A stretch of DNA of 31,356 nucleotides. Source: Arsenophonus sp048493715. GTDB lineage: Bacteria > Pseudomonadota > Gammaproteobacteria > Enterobacterales > Enterobacteriaceae. The notes under the pieces are model-generated. The model had not been told where the DNA came from. It searched no databases and was given only the letters and a program-made list of their open reading frames with translations. Each line of letters opens with the position of its first letter. Position 1 is the first letter of the stretch. The position numbers were made by a program, and so were the translations under genes. Below are positions 1 through 9,322 of the stretch, in pieces. The DNA lies in contig JBGDCZ010000031.1 of the NCBI GenBank assembly GCA_048493715.1, positions 1 to 31,356 on the forward strand, given 5' to 3'.

Positions 1-484
1 GTTTGTTGTTTAAATGCACGGAATAAAAACTCTCCAATAAACCCGGGGTGGTTTAGTAATGGTGCCATCAACAGCAATCGTGGATTGCACCTGAGGTGGA
101 ACCATCATTTCACCACCATCGCCTATTAATGCGCGATTTTGGATCATTAATTCACCATTAGCTGAAATTTGAATATTACCATTGCGGGTATAAGCTTCCC
201 GTCCATCAGCTAATAGCACCGCCAAATAGCCACCATCGCTGAGCGCCACATCCAATGATCGGGCGGTATAGTTCACCAACACGCTAATCAGCAGCTGGCG
301 TTGACGCAATGGTTAGGATGTGTGTCTGGTGCCCGACCGAGCTTTCAATTGGCACAAACCGAGCGGCAGCTAACTGAGCTTTAAAACCATGGGTTGAGAC
401 ATTGGCCAAATTATTGGTGATGGCCGCTTGCGTATCCAACGCATGACGTGCACCATTCATGACGGTATAAATGACATGATCTAA
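1..484 (-). pseudogene. flgF: flgF, flagellar proximal-rod protein, broken and cut by the window edge
   Basis: FlgF is a proximal-rod subunit exported by the flagellar type III system. The reverse strand reads as FlgF from residue 2 (DHVIYT, then NNLANVSTHGFKAQL, the N-terminal rod motif), followed by YTARSLDVALSDGGYLAV and DGREAYTRNGNIQ. The codon where ATG is expected is TTA (482-484), so the start is lost. A frameshift near 300-315 separates the N-terminal part from the rest, and the frame departs from the family again near position 45. The gene would continue to the left of the window. It follows flgE in the usual flgBCDEF order. Identity is clear; the loss of function is inferred from the three lesions. 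Confidence 0.9.
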
Positions 485-494
485 TCACCCACTA

Positions 495-1766
495 TTAACG
501 TAAATTGACCAGGGTTTGTAACATTTGATCCTGGGTTTTAATGGTTTGCACATTAGATTGGTAATTGTGTTGCACTAGGATCATAGTCACTAGATCCTGT
601 CCCATATCGACATTAGAAGCTTCTAATGCGTTGGCAGTTAACTTACCGAGAATACCGCTGCCTGCAGTACCAATAATTGGTAAACCTGAACTACCAGTTT
701 CTGCCCAAACATTATTGCCTTTCGCCACTAAACCCGCTGGATTAGCAAAATTGGCCGATACCACCTGGCCAACCAATTGTTGTTGACCATTGGTATAAGA
801 AGCACGAATTTAACCATCTTCTTCAAAACTACAGCCAGTGAATTGCCCCGTCTTGATAACCATTTTGCTCTAAACGAGAAATATCTGAACTGGCTAACCG
901 TTGTTGGCGTGAGTCAGCAAAATTAAAATTAATCGTACTGGCACCACCACCATTATGGGCGGCTAAGTTAAAGTTGAAATTAGCCGCTAACGGATTAGCA
1001 TTAGTACCCAGATTTAATTAACCATTTTGCTTAAAATAGAGACTGTGACTGTGCTCCAGCTAACGAGGAATCAACCAAATACAGATCCCATTGAATATCG
1101 GTTGCTGCCACACCAGTCGGTTAATTCGGGCTGGTACCGCGCTTAACAAAATAGATATTTAGTGCTCGCTCATTACCTAAACTATCAAATGCCGTTATGC
1201 TTGATATATAATTATAGGTTTTGTTATCAGTTGGATTAAATGCTGTAGCACCGGCCGCCGAAATGGCTGCCTTACCAGAATCTAAATTAGCCGTCATCCG
1301 AATATTATCGGTTGCTCTGGCGTTCATCATATCCGTCGGGATAGTCATCGGTTCCGGTAATGCCCCTTTTTGGATGGTTGGCACACCATTTAACATCCGA
1401 CCGGATAACCAGTTACCACCATCCCTTGCGGGTTAAATAATTGTCCTTTAGCATCTTTACTAAATTGGCCATTACATTACTAGTATAAAATATGTCGCCA
1501 TTAGTATCTTGTAGCCGGGAAAAGCCACCACCCGAAATAGCCAGGTCGGTTTCGCGATTGGTTCGAGTGATCGAACCATTGCTAAAGTTCTGCTGTACGC
1601 CAGCGACTTTTACCCCTAAACCGATGCCCGAACCAGTATAAACATCAGCAAAAGCGACTGACGCACTCTTAAAACCAAAAGTTGCCGAGTTGGCAATATT
1701 ATTACCGATTACATCCAGATGACTGGACACAGCATTTAATCCACTAATTGCTTGTGAAAAGGCCAT
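495..1766 (-). pseudogene. flgE: flgE, flagellar hook protein, multiply broken
   Basis: FlgE polymerises into the hook joining rod to filament. The N-terminus (MAFSQAISGLNAVSSHLDV, then IGNNIANSATFGFKS) and the C-terminus (ALEASNVDMGQDLVTMILVQ, ending LVNLR) both match the family closely. The span of 424 codons fits the roughly 400-residue enterobacterial protein. The frame changes near 1400-1440, a TAA stop lies just after TSPN near 1122, and further stops and shifts fall at 800-1020. Middle segments such as LNGVPTIQKGALPEPMTIP and TINFNFADSRQQR are still recognisable. It lies between flgF and flgD in the standard operon. No functional hook protein can be made from this copy. Confidence 0.93.
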
Positions 1767-1796
1767 ATGCTCTCCATGTTAATTTTATTTATTCAA

Positions 1797-2502
1797 TTAC
1801 ATAACCTGACGGATCTCTTCTAACGAAACACTGTGACCTAAACCAACATCTAGCAAGACACCTTGTGCTCCGCTTCAACACTATTAACTAATACGTAATT
1901 AAGTGGAGTAACAGAAACTGGTTTCTGTTGAGAATGTGCTGTCACCGAAAAACGATAATTGCCTGCCGGTTGTTGATTGCCAGCCGTATCGGTACCATAC
2001 CATTCATAATGGTAAACATCCGGCTTAAACCCTGCTCTATTTCAACGGTTTTTAGCAGATTGCCGGCTTTATCTTGGATCGTGATCACCACCTTATCTGC
2101 CGTACCAATTAGTTCAAAACCAAATAGAGTGGCAACAATCTGATTGCTAGTGGTTGCTGTTGCCTGAGGAGTTTGTTGTTCAAATAAACTAATTTTATTG
2201 CCTGCTACCATTACCCCCTTGCCAACTAATTTAGTTGTATTTAGTTTTTGATTTTCATTAAACTGCTGACTGTCTCATTGAGCTTTTCCACCCCTTACAC
2301 AGTATTGATTTGGACTAATTGGCTGGTGAGTTTATTGTTTTGCATTGGGTTGGTCGGATCTTGATTTTTCATTTGCGTCAGTAATAATGTCAGAAAATTA
2401 TTCTGAATATCATAACTATTTTTTCTTGATATTTTGTGGTGAAGTCGACTCACCAGCTCTGGTATTGTCCAAAGATTAATTGATTAAACTTACAACTCCC
2501 AT
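1797..2502 (-). pseudogene. flgD: flgD, hook-capping protein, broken
   Basis: FlgD is the scaffold cap for hook assembly. Recognisable pieces on the reverse strand are NNFLTLLLTQMKNQDPTNPM and LTSQLVQINTV in the N-terminal half, then VATLFGFELIGTADKVVITI in the middle, and the C-terminal EEIRQVM before TAA at 1797-1799. The proposed start ATG (2500-2502) has AGGAAGT just upstream, but the frame meets TAA at about codon 9. Another TAA follows INTV, where a Ser codon is usual, and there are shifts near 2230 and 1940. Position between flgE and flgC supports the call. Confidence 0.9.
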
Positions 2503-2515
2503 TTAACTTCCTTTT

Positions 2516-2929
2516 CTATTGACCTAACGTTAATGTTTTCTGCATTAAGGATTTAGTGGTATTCATCACTTCAATATTGGCTTGATAACTACGTGACTCA
2601 GATATGGTATTGATCATCTCCGCTGTCACATCAACATTGGGTTTACAGATATAACCGCGTTCATCGGCTAAGGGATGAGAAGGTTGATACTCAAGACGAA
2701 AAGGTGACGGATCGTCGACTACCTGAGCAACGCTAACGCCACCAATACCAATACCATTATCTGAGAACTCAGAAACAGAAAAGACCACTTGTTTAGCATG
2801 ATAAGGTTCACCATCAGTACCGGTAACACTATCAGCGTTAGCCATATTGCTGGCGCTGACATTTAAACGTTGAGACTGGGCAGCAAGCGCAGAACTGCTA
2901 ATTTGAAAAATTGAAAATAGTGACATCAT
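2516..2929 (-). CDS. flgC: FlgC, flagellar basal-body rod protein (still open)
   Basis: FlgC is a proximal-rod subunit secreted without a signal peptide. The 137-residue frame is complete and close to the usual 134. It has the N-terminal rod motif (SSALAAQSQRLNVSASNMAN), the central DGEPYHAKQVVF, and the C-terminal signature NVDVTAEMINTISESRSYQA ending KTLTLGQ. The start lies 14 bases after the flgB stop, with AAGGAA upstream. It is the only flg gene here without a lesion. With flgB, flgD, flgE and flgF broken it cannot build a rod, so it is probably a not-yet-inactivated relic. Expression is unknown. Confidence 0.93.
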   Translation of the reverse strand: MMSLFSIFQISSSALAAQSQRLNVSASNMANADSVTGTDGEPYHAKQVVFSVSEFSDNGIGIGGVSVAQVVDDPSPFRLEYQPSHPLADERGYICKPNVDVTAEMINTISESRSYQANIEVMNTTKSLMQKTLTLGQ

Positions 2930-2942
2930 CTATTCCTTATAT

Positions 2943-3350
2943 TTATTGCATAACCGCCATCATGCTTTTTATTTGTCCATTTAAAATCGATAGATCAGTC
3001 TGATATTTGACGCTGTTATCAGAAAAATGGCTGTGCTCCATATCCATATCGACCGTATTACCATCTAAAGCTGCCTAATGGGGAACACGATAAAGCAGAT
3101 CGACGGTCAGTGAATTTGGTGGTGGCACGACAATATGTTTGGCGGATGTTATCGCCATGGATAAATGCTTACTGGTGACTGAATTTGCCTTAAGATTTTT
3201 TTGCAGCGGGGCACTAAAATCGATATCACGTGCCTGATAGCCCGGCGTATCGGTATGAGCAATATTGGCCGATAAAATAGCCTGGCACTAATGTCTTAGT
3301 GACAGGGCCTGTTGCTGAAAATTCCGCGGCGCATCGAGTTTATCGAGCAT
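2943..3350 (-). pseudogene. flgB: flgB, flagellar rod protein, two in-frame amber codons
   Basis: FlgB is the rod subunit nearest the MS ring and first gene of the flgBCDEF operon. The whole 135-codon length aligns without a frameshift: MLDKLDAPRNFQQQALSLR, ILSANIAHTDTPGYQARDI, LDGNTVDMDMEHSHFSDNS and the C-terminal QIKSMMAVMQ. Two TAG codons interrupt it. One follows LSLRH and the second follows YRVPH, where the family has Gln, consistent with CAG to TAG. GAGGAAAG precedes the ATG, so translation signals persist. The lesions are substitutions, not indels, making sequencing error an unlikely explanation. Confidence 0.93.
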
Positions 3351-3543
3351 AGCTTTCCTCTGTTAGCGATCGGTGATCCAATTATTCGATGATATTTTTA
3401 GGGCTGTAGCTTATACGCAGAAAAAAGTCAAAGGCGGGAAAAAACGATTATTAATAGCTTATGTATCACATTATGGCGCGGAAAAAATATTCTATACTGC
3501 TGACAATGCATTAAGACGGTCTAAATAATGGTCATTAAATAAA
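3351..3543. promoter_or_regulatory. divergent flgB/flgA promoter region
   Basis: This 193-base gap separates the divergent flgB and flgA starts. In enterics this is a class II region driven by sigma-70 with FlhD4C2. Two similar elements, GGCGGGAAAAAACG (3433-3446) and GGCGCGGAAAAAAT (3475-3488), lie 42 bases apart and loosely resemble FlhDC half-sites. A -10-like TATACT (3493-3498) faces flgA, and TATAAG on the reverse strand (3410-3415) faces flgB. Assignment to FlhDC is inference. With flhD and flhC broken, the sites would have no cognate activator. Confidence 0.45.
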
Positions 3544-4133
3544 ATGAAGAGCAAATTGGTGGTTAATCAAATAATCGGTTCATTATTACTGTTACTACCG
3601 GGCTTGGCCAGCACAGCGGTTACCCTGCCAACGATACTACAGGGCTATTTTAACCAACAGTATCTAAGGCAAGATAAAGTAAATATTAAAATTCTTACCC
3701 CACCAGAACAACTGCCGACCTGTAGCAAAATACAAATTAGACCGGCACCGTCATAGCAACATTGGGGGCGAATTACCCTACCCATTCTTTGTGATCAAAA
3801 AAATATTATCTACACTTAACCGTCAGTGTTGAGGGCAGTTATTGGGTGGCTAAAGAACCGATAAAACGTAATTAGGCGATTAGTCAGAATAATATTGTAG
3901 CGAAACGTGGTATACTAGAAAAATTACCGTGCAGTATTATCCGCAATATTAATGCCCATAAAAATAGCCTTAGCTTACGTGACATCTCTCCTGGACAGCC
4001 TATTACCCACAATATGCTGCGCCGAAACTGGGTTTTTCTGGCTAGTAAAAATGTCACTTTTTATGTCCAAGGTAACCATTTTCACTTGATATATGAGGAA
4101 AAAGCGATTAATAATGCGGTAGAAAATGCATCA
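3544..4133 (+). pseudogene. flgA: flgA, P-ring assembly chaperone, broken and truncated at its 3' end
   Basis: FlgA is a periplasmic chaperone for P-ring assembly. The N-terminus has a signal-peptide-like stretch (LLLLLPGLASTAVT) and then ILTPPEQLPTCSK, like the TPPNLLPAC region of the E. coli protein. A TAG stop closes this frame at 3754-3756, and several stops and shifts follow. The C-terminal domain reappears as LSLRDISPGQPITHNMLRRN and EEKAINNAVENAS in another frame. The family's last 30-odd residues (beta-clip end) are missing: the frame runs straight into flgN. A deletion that also removed flgM is the simplest explanation. Confidence 0.88.
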
Positions 4134-4559
4134 ATGCAGATCCTCATTGAGCAACTTTCCCAACTGGAAACGCTCAATGAGCTATTCTATATCGAATATC
4201 AACTACTAAATGCTGGCAAAGTTGATTTACTGTGTTTAAATGATGTAACAGAAAAAAACAGTATTGGTTAACTGCGTTAAGTCATAGTGAAGAACAACAC
4301 ATCACTAGCAGTGCCCAATGCGGTTGTTCTCTACCCTATCAACAAGATAATGCGCTGGCGCCAATGCTGGCAGAAAATTGAAGCGCTAATTAAACAGTTT
4401 TATCAGCGTAATAGTCAAAATGGGCTGCTACTTAAACAACATATGCAGATCAATCAACAACAATTGACCTTCCTTAAAAAACGTCATAGTCCAGCACTTT
4501 ATGGTGAACATGGTCAAACAGAAAATGTAGTCGCTAGCGGTTACCAGGTAAAAATTTGA
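4134..4559 (+). pseudogene. flgN: flgN, export chaperone for hook-associated proteins, frameshifted
   Basis: FlgN is the cytoplasmic chaperone for FlgK and FlgL. A start is possible at 4134 (MQILIEQLSQLETLNELF). The end QNGLLLKQHMQINQQQLTFL, then LYGEHGQTENVV, matches the E. coli C-terminus (NGWLLEGQ, TLYGADGQT). The total of 142 codons fits the usual 138. The central part continues in a different frame (TALSHSEEQHIT) between about 4255 and 4378, so two roughly compensating frameshifts are present. In the main frame TAA codons occur at 4269 and shortly after. No flgM lies between flgA and flgN, unlike in relatives. Confidence 0.88.
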
Positions 4560-4717
4560 TCATATGGCATTGCCAGCAATCCCTTATTCGCCATTTGCCT
4601 ATTCAGTATAAAGTTTACATTAAACCTCATAGTCACAGCCATATATTGCTGGCGGCCATGAACGCTTTTGCCACTAATCAGTGATAAAAACCTTCATGGT
4701 TAAAGTTAACTTGCTGC

Positions 4718-6778
4718 TTAACCAATAAAGGCCGTTAAGTGGATCTTGCGATCATCACTGATTTTCAGACTGGAAACGACCGCCAGCTGTGGTAAGCTTC
4801 GACGTAGAAAGCGCGCCATCAAAGGACGTAAGTTGTGATTAACAATTAACACCTGCGACGCACAATTAAACTTTGATTATTGACAGCTTCAATCGCCTGC
4901 TGCTCAATGTTAGCCACCAAACCTGGCTCTACACCCCCCGATTGCATCGCCTGAATCAATACATGCTCAAGGCTAATATCCAGACCAATGGCTTGAATTT
5001 CTTTTTTATCACCAAACCAGTGTTGAGTAATTGCTCTGGCTAAGGCAATACGTACTATGGTCAGTTCTGTCACCTCTTTTTGTTCGGCGCATGTTCTGCT
5101 AACGTTTTGATGATGGTGCGCATATCACGTATCGGTACCTGCTCACTTAATAAATTTTGTAATACTTTATGGAACAAGGTCAAATTGATCACTTCTGGCA
5201 TCAGATCTTGTGTCAGTTTCGGCAACTCTTTACTGATCCGTTCATAAAGCTGCTGTTCTTCCTGACGACCAAATAACTCATGGGCAAAACGACTTAACAG
5301 ATGATTGAAATGGGTAGCAATTACCGTACTTACTGCTACCACGGTATGACCTTGCACCTGAACCTGTTCTCGTAATACTTCATCGATCCAAACAGCCGGT
5401 AAACCAAAAACCGGTTCTTGCGTGGCATCACCGGTCAATTCACCTAAAGCACCACCTGGATTGATGGCTAACCAACGCCCGGGATAAGCTTCTCCCCGAC
5501 CAATTTCTACCCCTTTCTAAATACGATAGCCTTCTGGTTTAAGTGCCATATTATCGCGAATATGTAACACCGGTGGTAAATAACCGGTCTGTTTAGCAAA
5601 TTTTTTCGGATACCACCAATTCGGTTTAGTAGCTCGCCATTTTGGCCCTGATCAACCATTGGGATCAGGCGGTAACCAATCTCCATGCCCAAAGGATCTT
5701 TAGGATGAACATCATCCCAACTTACCTTTACCGCTTGATAACATTGTTCAATATTCTGTTGTTGCACCACATCAATTACCGGTTTGGCTGCACGTTTCAT
5801 TAATTTCCAACCAATAAAACCTAGTAGCACAGTCAAAGAGTAGAAAAACAATATTGGGCATACCGGGAACAAGACTAAGCAAACCTAATACCCCGGCAGT
5901 TAACATCAATACCCGCCGGTTATCAAACAGTTATCCTAACATCTGTTCACCCACGTCTTCATCGGTTGCTACCCGGGTAACAATCACGCCGGCAGCAGTA
6001 GAAATAATCAAGGCCGGAATTTGGCCAACCAGCCCATCACCAATCGTTAATAGAGTATAAACACTCGCTGATTCGCATAACGATAAACCATGTTGCGCAA
6101 CACCAACCACTAAACCACCAATGATATTGATCGCCATAATCATCAGTTTGGTGATGGCATCACCACGGCCAAATTTACTGACACCATCCATTGAGTCATA
6201 AAAATCCGACTCTGGGGTTACTTCTTTACGTCGCGCTTTAGCTTCTGCTTCATCAATCAAGCCGGCATTCAGATCAGCATCAATTGCCATCTGCTTACCG
6301 GGCATGCCATCTAGTACAAAGCGTGCCCCCACTTCGGCTATGCTGCCTGCTCCTTTGGTGATCACCATAAAGTTGATCAGAATAAGAATAATAAAAACCA
6401 CAATGTCAATAGCAAAATTACCTCCTACCAAAAAATGGCCGAAGGATTCGACTACTTTACTCGCTGCCGTCGCTCCAGTATGCCCTTCTAAAAGAATAAC
6501 TCTCGTAGAAGCAATATTTGACAGCCGTAATAAAGTCGAAAACAGTAAAATAGTCGGAAATGCCACAAATTCAAGCGTGCGCTTGGTAAATATCGCTACT
6601 AATAACACCATAATGGAAAGAGCAATATTAAAAATAAACAACATGTCTAATAAAAAAGGCGGTAATGGCAAAACCATCATGGACAAAATTAATAAGATCA
6701 ATATTGGTCCAGCTAAAATTTGCCATTGAGAATCTTTCAAGTCTTTTGGTAGACGCAATCGTGAGGCTAAGTTGCCAT
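4718..6778 (-). pseudogene. flhA: flhA, flagellar export gate protein, multiply broken
   Basis: FlhA is the large inner-membrane gate of the flagellar type III export apparatus. The N-terminal membrane half is well preserved: WQILAGPILILLILSMMVLP, the FHIPEP-type region VGARFVLDGMPGKQMAIDAD, and TIGDGLVGQIPALIISTAAG. Lesions follow: TAA where Gln is usual after GEQMLG (about 5938), frameshifts near 5855, 5620, 5080 and 4850, and TAG near 5517. The C-terminal domain is otherwise recognisable (FNHLLSRFAHELFGRQEEQQ, MARFLRRSLPQLAVVSSLKI) and ends LTAFIG. The native ATG (6776-6778) now gives ATG GCA ACT TAG: one base appears lost from codon 3. The N-terminal half is instead open in the upstream flhB frame. 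Confidence 0.95.
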
Positions 6779-7811
6779 GAGTATTATTATATCCTGCAAA
6801 ATCCAATCCCTGAGGGACTGATAAATTGGTTGGTTTCTTTGGTTTTAATCCGCCTTCTCGCTGCCAACGACTGAGCTGATATATCCATGCCAACACCTCT
6901 GCTACCGCAGCATATAGTGTTGCCAGAATATGACCACCGACTTTGCTACGGCGATAAAGCGCTCTTGCCAGAAGGGGCCTCTAGCACTGGAATACGATTT
7001 TCTTCAGCCAGTTCCTAATATTTAATGTAATTAAGCCTGCACCTTATTGCCAATACTTTTGGTGCCTGCATTTTTTGATTGTCATACTGTAATGCAATCG
7101 CATAATGGATCGGGTCACCTTCTTGCTGCTTGAATTCATCCTTTACTTCTTGTCTGGTCATTCTGAGTTTTTTCAAATGCGTGTACAGTTGATAAATAAC
7201 ATCAAAGCCGACGAGTGGAATAAGCATAAAAATGCCAATATAAGCAGCAAATATCATTAATTATGTTGCCTGACTTAATGCCAACTGGCAAGGTTGGGTG
7301 ACTAAATGAAAAAAGTCAGCAAGGTTAACCCATAAAAACAGGCTAATCCCAATAGCAACTAAAACCACTTTAAATAAGGCTTTGAAAAGATAGGCTAAGG
7401 CATTAATTGAAAATAAGTGTTTCAATCCACTGATTGGATTTAACTTTTTCCAGTCGAATTTAATCGACTTATGATTAATATGTATGCCACGAATAAACTA
7501 GGAGCGACAAAAGCAATCAATACCAATCCGACCATAATAGGCAACAAAGCATTGAGGCCAATTTTAATCGTTTCCAGCACTAATTTTGGTAATAACTGAC
7601 TGTTATATAAAATATGTTTCTCAAAATTAAGAGTCTGTGAAAAAAGTGTGTGCAGCTGTTGATAGCAATAGTTTCCACAAATCCAGAATAGAAAGACGCC
7701 GGCAATTAACATAAAAAAAGAACTTAATTCACGCGAACGGACAATCTGCCCATATTCTTTTTTTCTGGCGGTAAGTTCTTCTGTCTTTTCTAAATCACTC
7801 TCTTCAACTAC
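6779..7811 (-). pseudogene. flhB: flhB, flagellar export specificity switch, broken, self-cleavage segment deleted
   Basis: FlhB is the export-gate protein that switches substrate class after self-cleavage at NPTH. The N-terminus (EESDLEKTEELTARKK) is preceded by GTA where a start is expected (7809-7811). Membrane segments are visible (LPIMVGLVLIAFVAPSLFVA; IPLVGFDVIYQLYTHLKKLR). Frameshifts lie near 7440, 7260 and 7015. In the cytoplasmic domain KDEFKQQEGDP is followed directly by IHYAIALQYDNQKM, whereas relatives have about 30 more residues, including the autocleavage site, before HYxVALQYD. The C-terminal end (AEVLAWIYQLSRWQREGG) reads without a stop into flhA. No flhB stop codon is visible. 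Confidence 0.93.
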
Positions 7812-8138
7812 TCCCTGTTACCTCGTTAATATTTTGCCAAAGGAAATGCGCTAAGCTTGACATAATAAAATCAAGCTAAAAGGAGGATAACAAAGAAAAA
7901 ATAGTGATTATTTCTGCTATTAGGTTAGATGAAAAAATTATAATCATAGACCTAAAGATAATATTTATTAGTTTTATAAAATCACTAAATTAGGTTAATT
8001 ATCAACGGCTATTAATTCGGCTGGATAACAAAAAATGATCGTTTTAGCTATTTTGGCAGATGATGTTGTGCTTTATTTAAAAATAAAAAATGTTGTCACG
8101 GGCAAAGTGTATATCTGAGCAAGCTAAAATCATTTATA
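7812..8138. other. AT-rich spacer upstream of flhB
   Basis: No gene is recognisable on either strand. The stretch separates leftward flhB from the rightward lipoprotein gene. In enterics the flhB promoter lies here or within cheZ. AGGAGG-like bases occur at 7880-7885 without a following gene. A 27-codon ORF from 8036 has no family resemblance. Confidence 0.5.
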
Positions 8139-8168
8139 TTGCATATATTAGTAAAATGAATCTATACT
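8139..8168 (+). promoter_or_regulatory. candidate sigma-70 promoter for the lipoprotein gene
   Basis: TTGCAT (8139-8144) and TATACT (8163-8168) are separated by 18 bases and lie 38 bases before the ATG at 8207. The match to TTGACA/TATAAT is moderate, and in AT-rich DNA such pairs also arise by chance. Confidence 0.4.
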
Positions 8169-8206
8169 TTTTAAACTACATTAAGACTATTTAGTTAGGG
8201 ATTATT

Positions 8207-8518
8207 ATGAGAAAATTTCTATTAATTGTTAGTATAACTTTGTTAGCTTTCATTATTTCAGCTTGTTCAGAAGAAAAGGAAAAAACTGACTATATCGGTG
8301 CAACCGATACCTGTAAAGCTTATTTCTCTGAAGTTGATTCCTTAATTGCTAAAGCTTCGGAAAACCCACAAACAAAAGCCCAACTTGATACGATAAAAAA
8401 TCAGCTTGAAGATAGTAAAAAATATATCATTGCCCTACCTAAAGATCAGCAAGATAAAGCTTGCAAACAAGGTATCGACGGAATGAAACAGATAAAACAG
8501 TCGTTAAATACGAAGTAA
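8207..8518 (+). CDS. small lipoprotein, possibly DUF5339-like
   Basis: This is a complete 103-codon frame with AGGGA six bases before the ATG. Residues 1-20 form a lipoprotein signal peptide: KK/RK-type N-region, hydrophobic core, and lipobox ISAC with Cys20 as the expected lipidated residue. The mature part is lysine-rich and helical, with two further cysteines (in DTCKAYF and KACKQGI) that could pair. The pattern of TCKAYF, a Pro-Gln-x-Lys-Ala helix, LPKDQQDKAC and a final KQ helix resembles my memory of DUF5339 proteins. It lacks any lesion although genes on both sides are dead, and it faces the opposite way. It is probably anchored to outer or inner membrane; no function can be assigned. 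Confidence 0.8.
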   Translation: MRKFLLIVSITLLAFIISACSEEKEKTDYIGATDTCKAYFSEVDSLIAKASENPQTKAQLDTIKNQLEDSKKYIIALPKDQQDKACKQGIDGMKQIKQSLNTK

Positions 8519-8540
8519 ATATATTTGACCGTTGGTAATT

Positions 8541-8590
8541 AAGAGATACATTTTTTATTTTGAATAATCTTGTGTCTCTTTTATTTTCAA
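8541..8590 (+). terminator. rho-independent terminator after the lipoprotein gene
   Basis: AAGAGATACA (8541-8550) pairs with TGTGTCTCTT (8571-8580), ten pairs with one G-U, around a 20-base AT-rich loop. TTATTTT follows. It starts 22 bases after the lipoprotein stop. The loop is long, so strength is uncertain. Confidence 0.6.
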
Positions 8591-8650
8591 CGTCAATTAA
8601 ATATCTTCATTCAATTACAATAAATGTTGCCGACTATTTTTTATATCTAT

Positions 8651-9290
8651 TTATAATCCCAAATTTGTCAGCAATTCATTAACCTGTGTTTGCTGACAAT
8701 AATTTTCTTGCCGTTCAGTCGTTAGTTGTGGTCCATTAAGTAACTCATTCGATCGATTAATTGATGATAAGCTATTAGCAATGTCGGGCGTCATATTTTC
8801 TAATAACAGCGAAACCAGTTGATGTTCAATCTCCCTAATCATTAAAGAGAGTTTTTTAATCACTTGGCCGGTTAAATCTTGAAAATCTTGGTCCATCATA
8901 ATCGCTAGCAATTACTGATTTACGTAACCATTCACTTGCTGTAACTGAATCAAATACTGCCTAGTATCTGCCATTAGCGATTTAGTTTCACTAATTCTAA
9001 CGACAATTTTGCCCACTTATTCCAACGTTGCGTTAATTGTTCCGCATAGGTAATTAACCATTCCTGCTTAGGCTTTATTTGATCGAGATTATTCAGGGTT
9101 TTTTTTGCCGCCTGAAAAGTCATTTGGGCGATATGTCAATGCGCTGTTGGGTATCGGGTATAACTTCTACCGCCCGGGAAATATTTTTGTCTAAACCCAA
9201 TTCACGTAGCCCTTTATGAATGATGAGAGTCAATCGCCCAAGACGGTTAATGATTTCTAATTTATCAATCACTATGATGTTCTTCTTCAT
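8651..9290 (-). pseudogene. cheZ: cheZ, CheY-P phosphatase, broken
   Basis: CheZ dephosphorylates CheY-P. The C-terminal 86 codons are open and carry the catalytic helix motif MMDQDFQDLTGQVIK, with the Gln that attacks CheY-P in E. coli. The end, VNELLTNLGL, matches the CheY-binding C-terminal helix (VDDLLDSLGF). The N-terminus is recognisable from the ATG at 9288-9290 (LGRLTLIIHKGLRELGLDK and RAVEVIPDTQQR), but frameshifts and stops fill 8915-9130. It directly follows cheY, as in E. coli. The catalytic motif survives but has no complete frame. Confidence 0.92.
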
Positions 9291-9322
9291 GTTGCCTAAC
9301 GACCATACTGCATCCTTGTGTT

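Noticed and set aside
2943..3350. The two TAG codons at conserved positions in flgB suggested amber recoding.
   Set aside because: TAA and TGA interrupt other genes just as often, frameshifts and deletions are widespread, and intact genes (pyrC, lpxL, POT) contain no internal TAG. No sign of a recoding system exists in the window.
4560..4717. Possible flhE remnant after flhA.
   Set aside because: Neither strand gave a stretch resembling FlhE in any frame; only short unmatched fragments bounded by stops.
6304..6729. A 141-codon forward ORF inside flhA.
   Set aside because: It lies antisense to the well-conserved FlhA membrane domain and has no family resemblance; it is a shadow frame.
8036..8119. 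27-codon ORF (MIVLAILADDVV).
   Set aside because: Too short, without a convincing ribosome site or family match.
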